64,000 nucleotides of DNA from CAYNJF01 sp964397555 (GTDB lineage: Bacteria > Pseudomonadota > Gammaproteobacteria > Berkiellales > Berkiellaceae). Shown here piece by piece: positions 1 to 8,356 of the stretch; the first letter of the stretch is position 1, and each line of letters opens with the position of its first letter. The notes under the pieces were generated by a model. The model saw nothing but the letters and a program-made list of their open reading frames with translations. It was not told the origin of the DNA and did no database searches. The position numbers and the translations under genes were made by a program. The stretch is from the NCBI GenBank assembly GCA_964397555.1, contig CAYNJF010000004.1, positions 20,759 to 84,758 on the forward strand. Direction: 5' to 3'.

Positions 1-2
1 TG

Positions 3-365
3 ACCGCTCTTGGGGTTGAGATTGATCAAGTATTAGTCCTTGAGGTGCCTGACAAAATGATTGTTAAGCGTATTTCAGGCCGTCGTATCCATCAGCCTTC
101 TGGGCGCACTTATCATGTGGATACGAATCCACCTAAGAATGAGGGCAAAGATGATGTGACTGGTGAGCCTTTGATCACACGTGCCGATGATACGCCTGAA
201 GTCATCAAAAAGCGTCTTGAGGTCTATCACTCACAGACTAAACCCGTGATTGAGTATTACAAGGCGTTAAGCGAATCAGGCGAAAGTGTTGATGTGGTCA
301 TTTTCGATGGCAACCAGTCGGTTGGACAGATTGCCGAAGCGATCGAAGCGGCTCTCGAGCGATAA
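3..365 (+). CDS. adk: Adenylate kinase, C-terminal part (5' end outside window)
   Basis: The reading frame is open from the left edge and ends at TAA 363-365, giving about 120 residues of the C-terminal half of a long-type adenylate kinase (ATP + AMP to 2 ADP, cytosol). Visible are the region before the LID (DQVLVLEVPD), the LID motif RISGRRIHQPSGRTYHV, a TNPPK segment, the arginine-containing stretch LITRADDTPEVIKKRL that belongs to the nucleotide-binding core, and the closing helix. The LID lacks the four-cysteine zinc site seen in some Gram-positive enzymes, as expected for a proteobacterium. The GTG at 45 is an internal valine codon, not a start. Confidence 0.95.
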   Translation, partial: TALGVEIDQVLVLEVPDKMIVKRISGRRIHQPSGRTYHVDTNPPKNEGKDDVTGEPLITRADDTPEVIKKRLEVYHSQTKPVIEYYKALSESGESVDVVIFDGNQSVGQIAEAIEAALER

Positions 366-383
366 AAATTGCCTAAAGAGTTA

Positions 384-1580
384 TCAAAACGTTGATTCTA
401 GCCAAGTCATATCCAGACTATCATAGCTTATAGAATCGAAGGGCAGCAACGGTACGTCTAAGTTGGGCGCACCGTTGGCGCTCTGTTCATCAAATCGAAG
501 CCAAACCACTTGCGTGTCTTCTTGTGTTAAATCAAACAAAGAGAGACCAAATCCCTCCCCATTTGGCATATTGCGAGAATAATTTAAGCACAATGCTTGG
601 TCATCGATGGCACAGACGGTGAGGCCAGTATGTCCACTTTGACCAAAAGGATGATGCTCATCAAAGCCTGTACGAGTGACATAAATAAGCCCGGGTTCAA
701 GATCACTTGCGTTGTTCACCTCGGCCACTTCAAAATGCTCTAGCATCCACGCCGAGTTTGGATCATGAGTCCAGGTATTAACGGCTTGCTCCCAAGGTCC
801 TTCGAGCTGAGTAAGCATGTACATATCGATGGTAGAAAACTCAAACTCGCACCCTAATAAGTTGGCAATCCATGACGAGCAGTCCTCGGGGGCATAGGCT
901 TCTCCTTGACCCAAATCTTCGTCTCTGTGGCCTCCAAAGGCATAGCCCGAGTGAACCGTGGTGAAGTCAATATCATCGAGAAAGCTAAAATCTGGGCTAT
1001 CCTCAAAAACATCACCTGGAAGAACTTGGACATGAGTAATGGCCGAGGCCTCCACCCAGCCTTCACCTAAATGTTCGTCCAGCTGAGCGATGTGGGTAAG
1101 GTGATAGGCACTCATGATCACTTCCATCATGGCAGCGCTTAAAAAGGTAACGTCAGAGGTGCCGTAATGATCTTGCTCGAAGCTTAAAAAAGGAGGGTAG
1201 CCTTCATGATTATTCTCTAAGTTGAAGTGCCCCTCAATGATGGCTTGATAATGAGTGGGATCCGACAGTAAAGCATGCGTTCCCTCCAGTATTTCAATCA
1301 TCTTATGCGTTTTGATGGGGTAGGTGAGCTCCCCCCCCGACTGCTGATAAGCACTAAGTCCGGTTTGAAGCTCATGAGCTTTTGACAGATCGTAGGCGAT
1401 GTGTGAAAGCACATCCTCTTGAGCAAGCCCACCTAGATCAGACTCGCGGATGAGTTGTCTTAAATCGTTCTGGTTATGTTCAATTTGGTGATTGTATTGA
1501 AGGCACTCTTGCCAAGCCCCTGAAACTAGTTCATGGGAGAGGGCTTGTCGAATGAGGTCATCGTAGGCACTTAGCTGCAT
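384..1580 (-). CDS. Hypothetical protein, possible NlpC/P60-like papain-fold peptidase
   Basis: A 398-residue acidic soluble protein with no signal peptide or membrane segment; a GGAAG ribosome site precedes the ATG. I do not recognise a named family. The C-terminal half carries APEDCSSWIANLL (about residues 231-243), resembling the nucleophile motif DCSG of NlpC/P60 and CHAP hydrolases, then SGHTGLTV about 85 residues later as a candidate histidine motif, followed by LNYSRN that could give the third polar residue. The N-terminal half is helical and unassigned. The fold is inferred from motif order only. An 8-C run on the plus strand at 1331-1338 (8 G in the gene) lies in the coding region. 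It is followed by adk and preceded by an acyl-CoA dehydrogenase, neither of which explains it. Confidence 0.7.
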   Translation of the reverse strand: MQLSAYDDLIRQALSHELVSGAWQECLQYNHQIEHNQNDLRQLIRESDLGGLAQEDVLSHIAYDLSKAHELQTGLSAYQQSGGELTYPIKTHKMIEILEGTHALLSDPTHYQAIIEGHFNLENNHEGYPPFLSFEQDHYGTSDVTFLSAAMMEVIMSAYHLTHIAQLDEHLGEGWVEASAITHVQVLPGDVFEDSPDFSFLDDIDFTTVHSGYAFGGHRDEDLGQGEAYAPEDCSSWIANLLGCEFEFSTIDMYMLTQLEGPWEQAVNTWTHDPNSAWMLEHFEVAEVNNASDLEPGLIYVTRTGFDEHHPFGQSGHTGLTVCAIDDQALCLNYSRNMPNGEGFGLSLFDLTQEDTQVVWLRFDEQSANGAPNLDVPLLPFDSISYDSLDMTWLESTF

Positions 1581-1640
1581 GATTTACTTCCACGGAGATT
1601 AAACGCTAAGGATACGCTTGCGATGACTAAAGGCAAGCAG

Positions 1641-1685
1641 CATGCCCACTTAAATCAGGTTGGATAACTTGTCGGGGTGGGCATG
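1641..1685. repeat. 9-bp inverted repeat with 27-nt loop
   Basis: CATGCCCAC (1641-1649) and GTGGGCATG (1677-1685) are perfect inverted copies in the short gap beyond the stop of the acyl-CoA dehydrogenase gene. The right arm runs into a palindrome CATGATCATG (1682-1691). It may act as a terminator or mRNA-stabilising stem for the leftward gene, but there is no T run to confirm that. Confidence 0.35.
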
Positions 1686-1695
1686 ATCATGTTGC

Positions 1696-2829
1696 TTATC
1701 TGTTTTTCATTAATTCTCGGGCAACAATCAACTTTTGGATTTCAGAGGTGCCCTCATAAATGGTGGTTACCCGTCCATCTCGATAGAGTTGCTCGACAGG
1801 GTAGTCCTGCAAATACCCATAACCGCCATGGATTTGAATGGCCATGGAGGTCACTTTTTCACACACTTCAGAGGCAAATAGCTTGGCTTGAGCTGCCATT
1901 TGAAGGCTTGGTTGTTTTGCATCTTTGAGTCTGGCGGCCGCTAAAGTTAATTGTCTGGCGGCTTCGACTTCTGTGCTCATCTGGGCCAAGTTAAACGCGA
2001 TGGCTTGGTGATCTTTTATCAACTTACCAAAACTCTCTCGCTCATTGGCATAATCGATGGCCGCATCTAAAGCGGCCTGAGCAATCCCAACGGCTTGGGC
2101 CGCAATGCCCACACGTCCGCTTTCCAATTGACTGAGTGCAATCTTGTAGCCTTGACCTTCATCTCCCAGACGATACTCGCTTGGGATAGCGCAATCGGTA
2201 AAACTTATCATGGCGGTGTCTGAAGCCATTTGTCCCATTTTCTTTTCAATGCGAACAACCTCATAGCCTTGGGTGTCCGTGGGCACAATAAAAGCCGATA
2301 TTCCTCGAGGCCCATCTTCAGAGGTTCTTGCAAAGACAATGGCAATGTCACCAGATTGGCCTGAAGTGATAAAGCACTTCGTGCCGTTAAGAAGATAATG
2401 ATCCCCTTTTCGCTGCGCTTTGGTCGAAAGAGAAGCCGCGTCCGAGCCGGCGTGTGGCTCAGTCAGACAAAATGCGCCAAGCCATTGACCTTGGGCCATG
2501 TTGGGCAAAAATTTCTCGCGCTGGGAGGCATTACCAAACAATTGAATGGGCATACAACCCACACTGTTATGGACGGCTAGGATCGTTGAAACGGAGGCAT
2601 CACCACGAGCAATTTCCTCGATGATGAGCGCATAGGTTTCAAGGTTGGCACCAACGCCACCGTAGGCTTCATCCACCAAGATCCCCATAAAGCCTAAATC
2701 CGATAATTGTTTGATGGCTTCCTTTGGAAATTCAGCTTTTTCGGACCACTGAGCTGAGAGGGGTTTTAAATGATCTCGTGCAAACTCAAAAGCAGTTTGC
2801 TGAATGAGTTTCTGTTCTTCAGCTAGCAT
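1696..2829 (-). CDS. Acyl-CoA dehydrogenase (short/branched-chain type)
   Basis: A 377-residue FAD flavoenzyme that oxidises an acyl-CoA to the 2-enoyl-CoA and passes electrons to ETF. The usual order is present: helical N-terminal domain, the FAD/substrate signature CLTEPHAGSDAAS (about 124-136), KCFITSG, and the C-terminal signature QIHGGYGYLQDYPVEQLYRD with the catalytic-base glutamate in TIYEGTSEIQ. Full length. The substrate cannot be read from sequence, but a glutamate at this C-terminal position, a divergent 2-oxoacid dehydrogenase operon and a branched-chain amino acid importer nearby suggest isobutyryl-CoA or 2-methylbutyryl-CoA. The gene is transcribed away from the E1 alpha gene across a gap of about 140 bp. 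Confidence 0.92.
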   Translation of the reverse strand: MLAEEQKLIQQTAFEFARDHLKPLSAQWSEKAEFPKEAIKQLSDLGFMGILVDEAYGGVGANLETYALIIEEIARGDASVSTILAVHNSVGCMPIQLFGNASQREKFLPNMAQGQWLGAFCLTEPHAGSDAASLSTKAQRKGDHYLLNGTKCFITSGQSGDIAIVFARTSEDGPRGISAFIVPTDTQGYEVVRIEKKMGQMASDTAMISFTDCAIPSEYRLGDEGQGYKIALSQLESGRVGIAAQAVGIAQAALDAAIDYANERESFGKLIKDHQAIAFNLAQMSTEVEAARQLTLAAARLKDAKQPSLQMAAQAKLFASEVCEKVTSMAIQIHGGYGYLQDYPVEQLYRDGRVTTIYEGTSEIQKLIVARELMKNR

Positions 2830-2972
2830 AATTTTGTCCCAGTTCGGTTTGACTTATGCTCATCTTACAAGGCTGGGCTCCCAAAGACACCTGTTCGACA
2901 GTTCCTGTGATAAGATACTGCAACGTTTTGATTGCGTGGTTTCAAAGTAATCTTTTGATAAGGAGATTATCA

Positions 2973-4046
2973 GTGACTCAAAAGACTGTCGCTCAGTTTC
3001 AAATTGAGTATGCCCGTTTCTTAAACCCCGAAGGTCAAGTTGAACGACCACTTCCTAAGTTTGCCGATGATATTGACCATCTTAAAAAGCTATACGCGAT
3101 GATGGTTGAGACTCGTGTGTTTGATACTAAGGCAATTGCCTTACAGCGCACCGGGAAATTAGGGACTTACCCTTCGACACTTGGCCAAGAAGCCATTTGC
3201 GTCGGTATTGGCGCAGCCATGAAAGACGAAGACGTCTTGGCCCCTTACTATCGCGAGTATGGTGCTCAATTTTGGCGAGGCGTTCGTATGGAAGACATCC
3301 TTCTGTACTGGGGGGGGGATGAGCGTGGCTCTGATTTTAAAGGGGCTGCTCGAAACGATTTTCCCATCACTGTGCCCATTGCCTCTCAAAACTTGCATGC
3401 CGTTGGGGCCGCTTATGCCTTTCAGTGTCGTGGTGAAAAAAGAGTGGCTGTGACGACCGTGGGGGAGGGAGGTACCTCCCGTGGTGACTTTTATGAAGCA
3501 GTGAATTGTGCAGGCATTTGGAATCTTCCAACGGTGTTTGTGGTCAATAATAACCAATGGGCTATTTCAGTTCCCAGAGACAAACAAAGTAAATGTGAGA
3601 CCTTTGCGCAAAAAGCGATTGCCGGTGGTATTGAAGGACGCCAAGTCGATGGCAATGACATCATTGCTGTCCAAGACGCTGTCAGTGAGGCCATTGAGAA
3701 AGCCAGAGCGGGTCATGGCCCTAGTGTCATTGAGGCGCTCACCTATCGCATGTGCGATCATACCACGGCGGATGATGCGTCAAGGTATCGCCCAGAAGGT
3801 GAGCTTGAAGCTCATAAAAAATTATGCCCAGTCATTCGTCTTCGAAATTACTTAGTCTCGATCGATGCTTGGAATGAGTCGAGTGAAAAAGAGCTCTACA
3901 AACACGTTCAAGATAAAGTCACTCAAGCGGTGGATAACTATCTTAACGCTGGTAATCGTACCCCTGAGTCCATGCTCGAGTATTTGTACGAAACCATGCC
4001 CCAGGCACTGTCTGAGCAATATGAAGAATTAAAAAGGAGGGGTTAG
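2973..4046 (+). CDS. 2-oxoacid dehydrogenase E1 component, alpha subunit
   Basis: Thiamine-diphosphate-binding alpha subunit of a heterotetrameric pyruvate or branched-chain 2-oxoacid dehydrogenase E1 (about 357 residues). I start at GTG 2973 because AAGGAG lies 7 nt upstream; the upstream extension to 2856 has no homology character. The ThDP/Mg site is GEGGTSRGDFYEAVN followed 22 residues later by NNNQWAIS; the phosphorylation-loop-like region reads MCDHTTADDASRYR. First gene of an operon with E1 beta and E2 (spacings of 3 bp). A 9-G run at 3310-3318 encodes part of the WGG motif. Pyruvate versus branched-chain substrate is unresolved; the acyl-CoA dehydrogenase and liv neighbours favour branched-chain catabolism, while the sequence also resembles pyruvate dehydrogenase E1 alpha. 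Confidence 0.92.
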   Translation: MTQKTVAQFQIEYARFLNPEGQVERPLPKFADDIDHLKKLYAMMVETRVFDTKAIALQRTGKLGTYPSTLGQEAICVGIGAAMKDEDVLAPYYREYGAQFWRGVRMEDILLYWGGDERGSDFKGAARNDFPITVPIASQNLHAVGAAYAFQCRGEKRVAVTTVGEGGTSRGDFYEAVNCAGIWNLPTVFVVNNNQWAISVPRDKQSKCETFAQKAIAGGIEGRQVDGNDIIAVQDAVSEAIEKARAGHGPSVIEALTYRMCDHTTADDASRYRPEGELEAHKKLCPVIRLRNYLVSIDAWNESSEKELYKHVQDKVTQAVDNYLNAGNRTPESMLEYLYETMPQALSEQYEELKRRG

Positions 4047-4049
4047 GCA

Positions 4050-5027
4050 ATGGCTGCAATCACTTTACTTGAAGCTGTCACACAAGCGCTTTCTTATGAG
4101 CTAGAGCAAGATCCTGACGTGGTTGTGTTTGGTGAAGACGTAGGGCCTAATGGCGGCGTCTTCAGGGCAACTGAAGGCTTGGCGGCAAAATTTGGTGAAC
4201 AACGTGTTCGTGACACTCCCTTAGCTGAAAACTTAATCGCAGGGCTTTGCGTGGGCATGTCAGCCCAAGGCATGAAGCCTGTGGCAGAAATTCAGTTTAT
4301 GGGTTTTATTTATGCCACGTTAGATCAGATCGTGTGTCATGCTTCAAGACTTCGTAATCGAACCTTAGGACGATTGAGCTGCCCGATGGTCATTCGAGCC
4401 CCATTTGGGGGCGGCATTCATGCCCCTGAGCATCATTCAGAAAGCACCGAAGCCATGTTTGCCCACATTCCTGGGGTACGAGTGGTCATTCCATCATCCC
4501 CATCCAGAGCTTACGGGCTTTTATTGGCTGCGATTCGTGATCCGGATCCTGTGATCTTTTTAGAGCCAAAACGTATTTATCGTAAAGTCAAAGAAGACGT
4601 CCCTGATGATGGGGAGGCTCTGCCTTTGGATGTATGCTTTACCTTGCGCGAAGGCTCAGATGTGACGTTGGTAACCTGGGGCGCCATGGTTCACGAGACG
4701 ATGGAGGCGGCCGATCGCATGGAACAAGTTGGTGTTCAGTGCGAAGTCATCGATTTGGCCACCATTAAGCCCATCGACATGGACACCATTTTGGAGTCTG
4801 TGGAGAAAACCGGTCGATGTGTCATTGTTCACGAGGCGGCAAGAACGTGTGGTGTGGGTGCTGAAATCAGCGCTCAACTGTGCGAAAAAGGCCTAACTTC
4901 ATTGTTGGCTCCAGTTCAAAGAGTCACAGGCTATGACACCATCATGCCTTTATTTAAAAACGAAATGAAATACATGATTTCAAGTGACCGCATTGTGACG
5001 GCCATTGAAACTGTAATGGAGTATTAA
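4050..5027 (+). CDS. 2-oxoacid dehydrogenase E1 component, beta subunit
   Basis: A 325-residue transketolase-like beta subunit that completes the E1 active site. Seen are VFGEDVGPNGGVFRATEGL near residue 26, the ThDP pyrimidine-binding segment with DTPLAENLIAG, MAEIQFMGFI-like core, the EPKRIYR segment and the C-terminal transketolase domain VTWGAMVHETMEAAD through HEAARTCGVGAEIS. The start has AGGAGG about 9 nt upstream inside the end of the E1 alpha gene, and the intergenic gap is 3 bp, so the two subunits are made together. Length is normal for the family. Confidence 0.93.
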   Translation: MAAITLLEAVTQALSYELEQDPDVVVFGEDVGPNGGVFRATEGLAAKFGEQRVRDTPLAENLIAGLCVGMSAQGMKPVAEIQFMGFIYATLDQIVCHASRLRNRTLGRLSCPMVIRAPFGGGIHAPEHHSESTEAMFAHIPGVRVVIPSSPSRAYGLLLAAIRDPDPVIFLEPKRIYRKVKEDVPDDGEALPLDVCFTLREGSDVTLVTWGAMVHETMEAADRMEQVGVQCEVIDLATIKPIDMDTILESVEKTGRCVIVHEAARTCGVGAEISAQLCEKGLTSLLAPVQRVTGYDTIMPLFKNEMKYMISSDRIVTAIETVMEY

Positions 5028-5030
5028 TCA

Positions 5031-6125
5031 ATGAATGTATTCAAATTACCAGATTTAGGGGAAGGCTTGCCGGATGCGGAAATTGTCCAATGGCACGTCA
5101 AAGAAGGGGATACGGTAGAGATTGATCAACCTCTCGTCTCCATGGAAACCGCCAAAGCGGTGGTTGAAGTACCTTCCCCCTTATCAGGCACCATTGCAAC
5201 CTTGCACGGGAAAGAAGGTGATACCATTGATACCGGAGCGCCTCTTGTTAGCTTTGAGGGCGAAGTAGAATCAACAAAACAAGACACCGGCACAGTCGTG
5301 GGTAAAGTCGAGGTTGGTGATACGGTGGTTCAAGAGCGCACAACAAGCACCGCCAAGGGGCACAAAGTACTGCCAGCGGTACGAGCGATTGCTAAAAAGC
5401 TGGGCGTTGATTTATCCACCATCACACCTACCGGTAAAGATGGCACGATTACCAAGCAAGACGTGGAAAACGCGCATGCCGATTTGACCAATGCGGGTCC
5501 AATGGAGCCATTAAAGGGCGTTCGTAAAGCCATGGCACAAACGATGGCATCGGCTCATGAACAGGTGGTGCAAGTGACCATCTCGGACGATGCGGACATC
5601 AGTGCTTGGACCGAAAAAGATTATACCTCACGGATTTTGAAAGCCTTGGGTGTTGCTTGTCAGAAAGAACCCTCGTTGAATGCCTGGTTTGATGGTAAGG
5701 CTATGGGGCGTCGTTTGATTGATCAAGTCGATGTAGGGCTTGCGATGGACACTGAGGATGGCTTGTTTGTCCCGGTTATCCAAGACATTAACAGCAAAGA
5801 CGCAAAAGCATTAAGAGATGAGGTTGAGACGCTAAAAAGTGAGGTCCTCAATCGCACCATTGCTCAAGACAAGCTTAAAGGCGCAACCATCTCAATAAGT
5901 AACTTTGGCAATTTTGTTGGTCGTTATGCCTCACCCATCGTGGTCCCCCCCATGGTTGCCATCTTAGGGGTGGGTAAAGTCCGAGATGAGTTGGTTCCGG
6001 TCAATGGTGACCCCAAAGTATGCACCATTTTGCCTCTTTCTCTGAGCATTGATCACCGCGCAGTAACCGGTGGTGAAGCGGCAAGATTTTTGAAAGTCGT
6101 CATTGAAGAGCTGGCCAAGCCATAA
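5031..6125 (+). CDS. Dihydrolipoamide acyltransferase E2
   Basis: Core acyltransferase of the same complex, 364 residues. Domain order is one lipoyl domain (1-77, lipoyl lysine in METAKAVVEVP), a linker, a peripheral-subunit-binding domain (VLPAVRAIAKKLGVDLSTI, about 105-140) and the catalytic domain to the C-terminus. The acyltransferase motif reads DHRAVTGG, where the classical form is DHRxxDG; the histidine is kept but the aspartate is threonine. I believe similar threonine-containing variants exist in some E2 families, so this alone need not mean inactivity. E3 is not encoded in the window and must come from elsewhere. Last gene of the operon, followed at once by a strong terminator hairpin. 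Confidence 0.9.
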   Translation: MNVFKLPDLGEGLPDAEIVQWHVKEGDTVEIDQPLVSMETAKAVVEVPSPLSGTIATLHGKEGDTIDTGAPLVSFEGEVESTKQDTGTVVGKVEVGDTVVQERTTSTAKGHKVLPAVRAIAKKLGVDLSTITPTGKDGTITKQDVENAHADLTNAGPMEPLKGVRKAMAQTMASAHEQVVQVTISDDADISAWTEKDYTSRILKALGVACQKEPSLNAWFDGKAMGRRLIDQVDVGLAMDTEDGLFVPVIQDINSKDAKALRDEVETLKSEVLNRTIAQDKLKGATISISNFGNFVGRYASPIVVPPMVAILGVGKVRDELVPVNGDPKVCTILPLSLSIDHRAVTGGEAARFLKVVIEELAKP

Positions 6126-6149
6126 GGTTGGCTAGCTCTTTATGAAAAG

Positions 6150-6176
6150 AAAAGCCATGCTTAGCATGGCTTTTTT
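6150..6176. terminator. Rho-independent terminator, probably bidirectional
   Basis: AAAAGCCATGC, loop TTA, GCATGGCTTTTTT: an 11-bp stem followed by a T run, 24 bp beyond the E2 stop. The A-rich flank on the left (GAAAAGAAAA) supplies a T-rich tail for the opposite strand, where the PEP-CTERM gene ends at 6178. Confidence 0.85.
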
Positions 6177-6177
6177 G

Positions 6178-6966
6178 TTATTTGGGTCGGCGTCTAAACC
6201 AAAGAAGCGAGCTAAGTCCTAACAACATAGTCAATAGGGTGCTTGGTTCGGGTACCGTCACCGTAGGTGGTGGTGGCTCAGGTAAGAATTCAAGGTTTGT
6301 GATAGCCCCTGAACCACCTAAGCGAATTTCAACTTTATCAAAGTTGTCGACATTGAAGTCACTGGCCGATACCGTTGGTAGCAAGTTCGCCGTGTTATCA
6401 CCAAAGCTGATGCTTGGATCATAAAAAGGCGAATTTGAGTCTAGGTAATCTGAAAAATCTAATGTCCCGACTAAGTTTCCATCGTTGTAAAATTTTGAGT
6501 AATAACCATTTGACTCAACGTTTTCAATGTCGACCACGGCAAAACCAAGCTCCGTGATTGGATCATTGAAGTTCAAAAAGAAGCTTCCGGCAGGGCGGCG
6601 TCCCTCATCATCAGGATCATCCATGATGCCATCGTTGTTTCGATCGGTGTTGTTCTCTTGAAGAATCAACAAGTGACCCAAAGGCTGCTCTGAAATATTA
6701 CCGCCAGTCCATGAATGGGTTGGTGGACCAATCAGATCGGTATCGGTTGTGGACGCGACGTTAGAATCAAAAACCACAGCGTAGTCGAATCTACGTGCAA
6801 GGTTCTCAGCTGAGATAACAAGGCCTGTGTCGGCTTCGTATTGGTTGTTGATAATCGTGCCATGCACGTACTCATCAAAGGTCACGATATCAGCGCTTGC
6901 ACTGAATACAGGCAGTGCAAGAGCTAACAAGGGGAGCATGTTCTTATTATTTTTCATAGTACTCAC
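6178..6966 (-). CDS. PEP-CTERM sorting domain protein
   Basis: A 262-residue exported protein. A signal peptide (LPLLALALPVFSASA, cleavage near residue 26) is followed by a beta-rich body and ends in VPEPSTLLTMLLGLSSLLWF then RRRPK, the tripartite PEP-CTERM signal (PEP motif, hydrophobic helix, basic tail) recognised by exosortase. NTDRNNDGIMDDPDDEG in the middle looks like a calcium-binding DxDxDG-type loop. PEP-CTERM proteins are usually surface or biofilm-matrix proteins in bacteria making exopolysaccharide, which fits the polysaccharide locus later in the window, but no exosortase is encoded here. The DoxX gene lies 8 bp upstream in the same direction. Confidence 0.88.
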   Translation of the reverse strand: MSTMKNNKNMLPLLALALPVFSASADIVTFDEYVHGTIINNQYEADTGLVISAENLARRFDYAVVFDSNVASTTDTDLIGPPTHSWTGGNISEQPLGHLLILQENNTDRNNDGIMDDPDDEGRRPAGSFFLNFNDPITELGFAVVDIENVESNGYYSKFYNDGNLVGTLDFSDYLDSNSPFYDPSISFGDNTANLLPTVSASDFNVDNFDKVEIRLGGSGAITNLEFLPEPPPPTVTVPEPSTLLTMLLGLSSLLWFRRRPK

Positions 6967-6974
6967 TTACTTAC

Positions 6975-7448
6975 TTAGGCTTTGTAATTTGGGCATACCT
7001 TTTTAAACAAAGCATCCATTGTGAATTTGCCCCCACCTACTGCCATAAGAGCAATGCACATATAACCCCAGATTATATGATCAACCAAGCCATAAAACCC
7101 ATTGTCCCCAAAGAGAAAATGAGAGTAGGCAATGACGGCGACCAGATTAAAGACAAATAAACTAAACGCGGTTAAACGCGTGGCCACACCAAGCAACAAC
7201 ACGACAGGAAGAATAAGTTCAGCGGCTGTCCCCAACTGAGCAGCAAGCTTGTAGGGAAGCAACGGGACATTGTATTCATTTTCAAACAGAATCAAGGTTG
7301 TTTGCCAACTGTTGTACTTAGTCAACCCAGCAACAAAAAACACTCTAAAAAGATAGATACGAACCGCAAGCGATAGTGAGCCTACGAGCGTTAACTTTTC
7401 AAATAACTTCGTGGTCGCATTGATGGGGAGGCAAAGAACTTTTAACAT
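6975..7448 (-). CDS. DoxX family membrane protein
   Basis: A 157-residue inner-membrane protein with four hydrophobic segments. The family pattern is visible: RIYLFRVFFVAGLTKYNSW in the first helix, the central AELILPVVLLLGVATRLTAF helix and the charged loop DHIIWGYMCIALMAVGGG near the end. DoxX-like proteins are linked to redox and sulfur metabolism but have no single agreed reaction. Translation starts at ATG behind AGGAATAAAC. Transcribed first, with the PEP-CTERM gene immediately downstream, so the two are probably cotranscribed; the functional link is unknown. Confidence 0.85.
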   Translation of the reverse strand: MLKVLCLPINATTKLFEKLTLVGSLSLAVRIYLFRVFFVAGLTKYNSWQTTLILFENEYNVPLLPYKLAAQLGTAAELILPVVLLLGVATRLTAFSLFVFNLVAVIAYSHFLFGDNGFYGLVDHIIWGYMCIALMAVGGGKFTMDALFKKVCPNYKA

Positions 7449-7559
7449 GTTTATTCCTATCCTTGGTGAACATGGATAAAAGATAGTTGAGTCTATTTAA
7501 GTAACTCAACAGAATTACAGGATCATTTTGCTATGATACAAAGAAAAATGGAGTGATGC

Positions 7560-7871
7560 ATGAAACTTAAAACACTAACCAGCTTATGCGCTTTGGTCTT
7601 CATGGCGAATACTCATGCCCAAGAACTTATCAGTTATCACTACGAAGACTTTAACGACTACTACGATGTTCAAGAGGGTCGAAACCATCAGCCGGTGCTC
7701 GATTCCATTAAGCTGGAGACACAGTTTCTTGCTCAAGCGACCCAAGAGTATCAAATGTTGAGTACCCCACCTCAAACACAGGAGGTGCAAGAACCTCATT
7801 TAAGTTTTGATCCAGAAAAAGACAAGCGCGAGCATCGCATACATCAACTACCAGGCTTTTTAGGTAGATAA
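7560..7871 (+). CDS. Small secreted protein of unknown function
   Basis: 103 residues with a clear signal peptide (LTSLCALVFMANTHAQ, cleavage after AHA/AQ near residue 20). The mature part is hydrophilic, rich in Glu, Gln, His and Tyr (YHYEDFNDYYDVQEGRN), without cysteines or recognisable domain. The start follows TGGAGTGATGC. It opens a run of three small exported proteins on the plus strand; only the export signal is certain. I recognise no family. Confidence 0.7.
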   Translation: MKLKTLTSLCALVFMANTHAQELISYHYEDFNDYYDVQEGRNHQPVLDSIKLETQFLAQATQEYQMLSTPPQTQEVQEPHLSFDPEKDKREHRIHQLPGFLGR

Positions 7872-7940
7872 AAAACTACGTTGCACCCCGGCAAATTGTC
7901 TTATGCTAAACTCGAGAAGATACGTTTGGGCTTTAGTCTA

Positions 7941-7973
7941 TGCATGAAAAGTGAAATAATCACTTTTCATGCA
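7941..7973. repeat. 13-bp perfect inverted repeat upstream of small secreted protein gene
   Basis: TGCATGAAAAGTG (7941-7953), 7-nt loop AAATAAT, CACTTTTCATGCA (7961-7973). It lies in the 193-bp gap before the gene at 8065, is not followed by a T run, and so looks more like an operator or mRNA structure than a terminator. Confidence 0.55.
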
Positions 7974-8064
7974 ACGCTAAACTAACCATAATATAAAGTA
8001 ACAACAGTTTATGACGGCTGCTGTTTTTATTTGCAGTGAAAAGGTTTTACACGGAGGAATCACT

Positions 8065-8334
8065 ATGTCACGAGGATTGAGAATGGCCCTTATCGCAGGC
8101 GCACTATGTGTGTCTACGGGTGCTTTTGCTTTTGGTGGTACCGATACAGACACCGACATGCGCCAAGATACGGGTAAATCTGAGGGCTTCTCAGAATTGT
8201 CTACGGTAAGCGCTAAGCCCGGTTATCATGTGGGTGCCAGAACGGGTGGTGGCTTCAACGAAGTTCATCATCATGACGATCATAACAGACCTGCGGCCAT
8301 TGTTGAGATGGAAAGCCGCATGGGCGACCATTAA
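8065..8334 (+). CDS. Small secreted histidine-containing protein
   Basis: 89 residues starting at ATG 8065, chosen because GGAGG sits 7 nt upstream; the in-frame ORF could extend to 8011 but without a ribosome site or protein-like sequence. A signal peptide (MALIAGALCVSTGAFA) is followed by a short polar mature chain with TDTDTDMRQDTG and the cluster EVHHHDDHN, which could bind a metal ion. It shares a layout (signal peptide, about 60 polar residues) with the next gene, and the pair are 22 bp apart, so probably cotranscribed. No family recognised. Confidence 0.7.
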   Translation: MSRGLRMALIAGALCVSTGAFAFGGTDTDTDMRQDTGKSEGFSELSTVSAKPGYHVGARTGGGFNEVHHHDDHNRPAAIVEMESRMGDH

Positions 8335-8356
8335 TTCTTGAAGTGAGGGATACACT

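Noticed and set aside
2856..2972. N-terminal extension of the E1 alpha ORF
   Set aside because: No ribosome site at 2856 and no family character; GTG 2973 has AAGGAG and gives the normal length.
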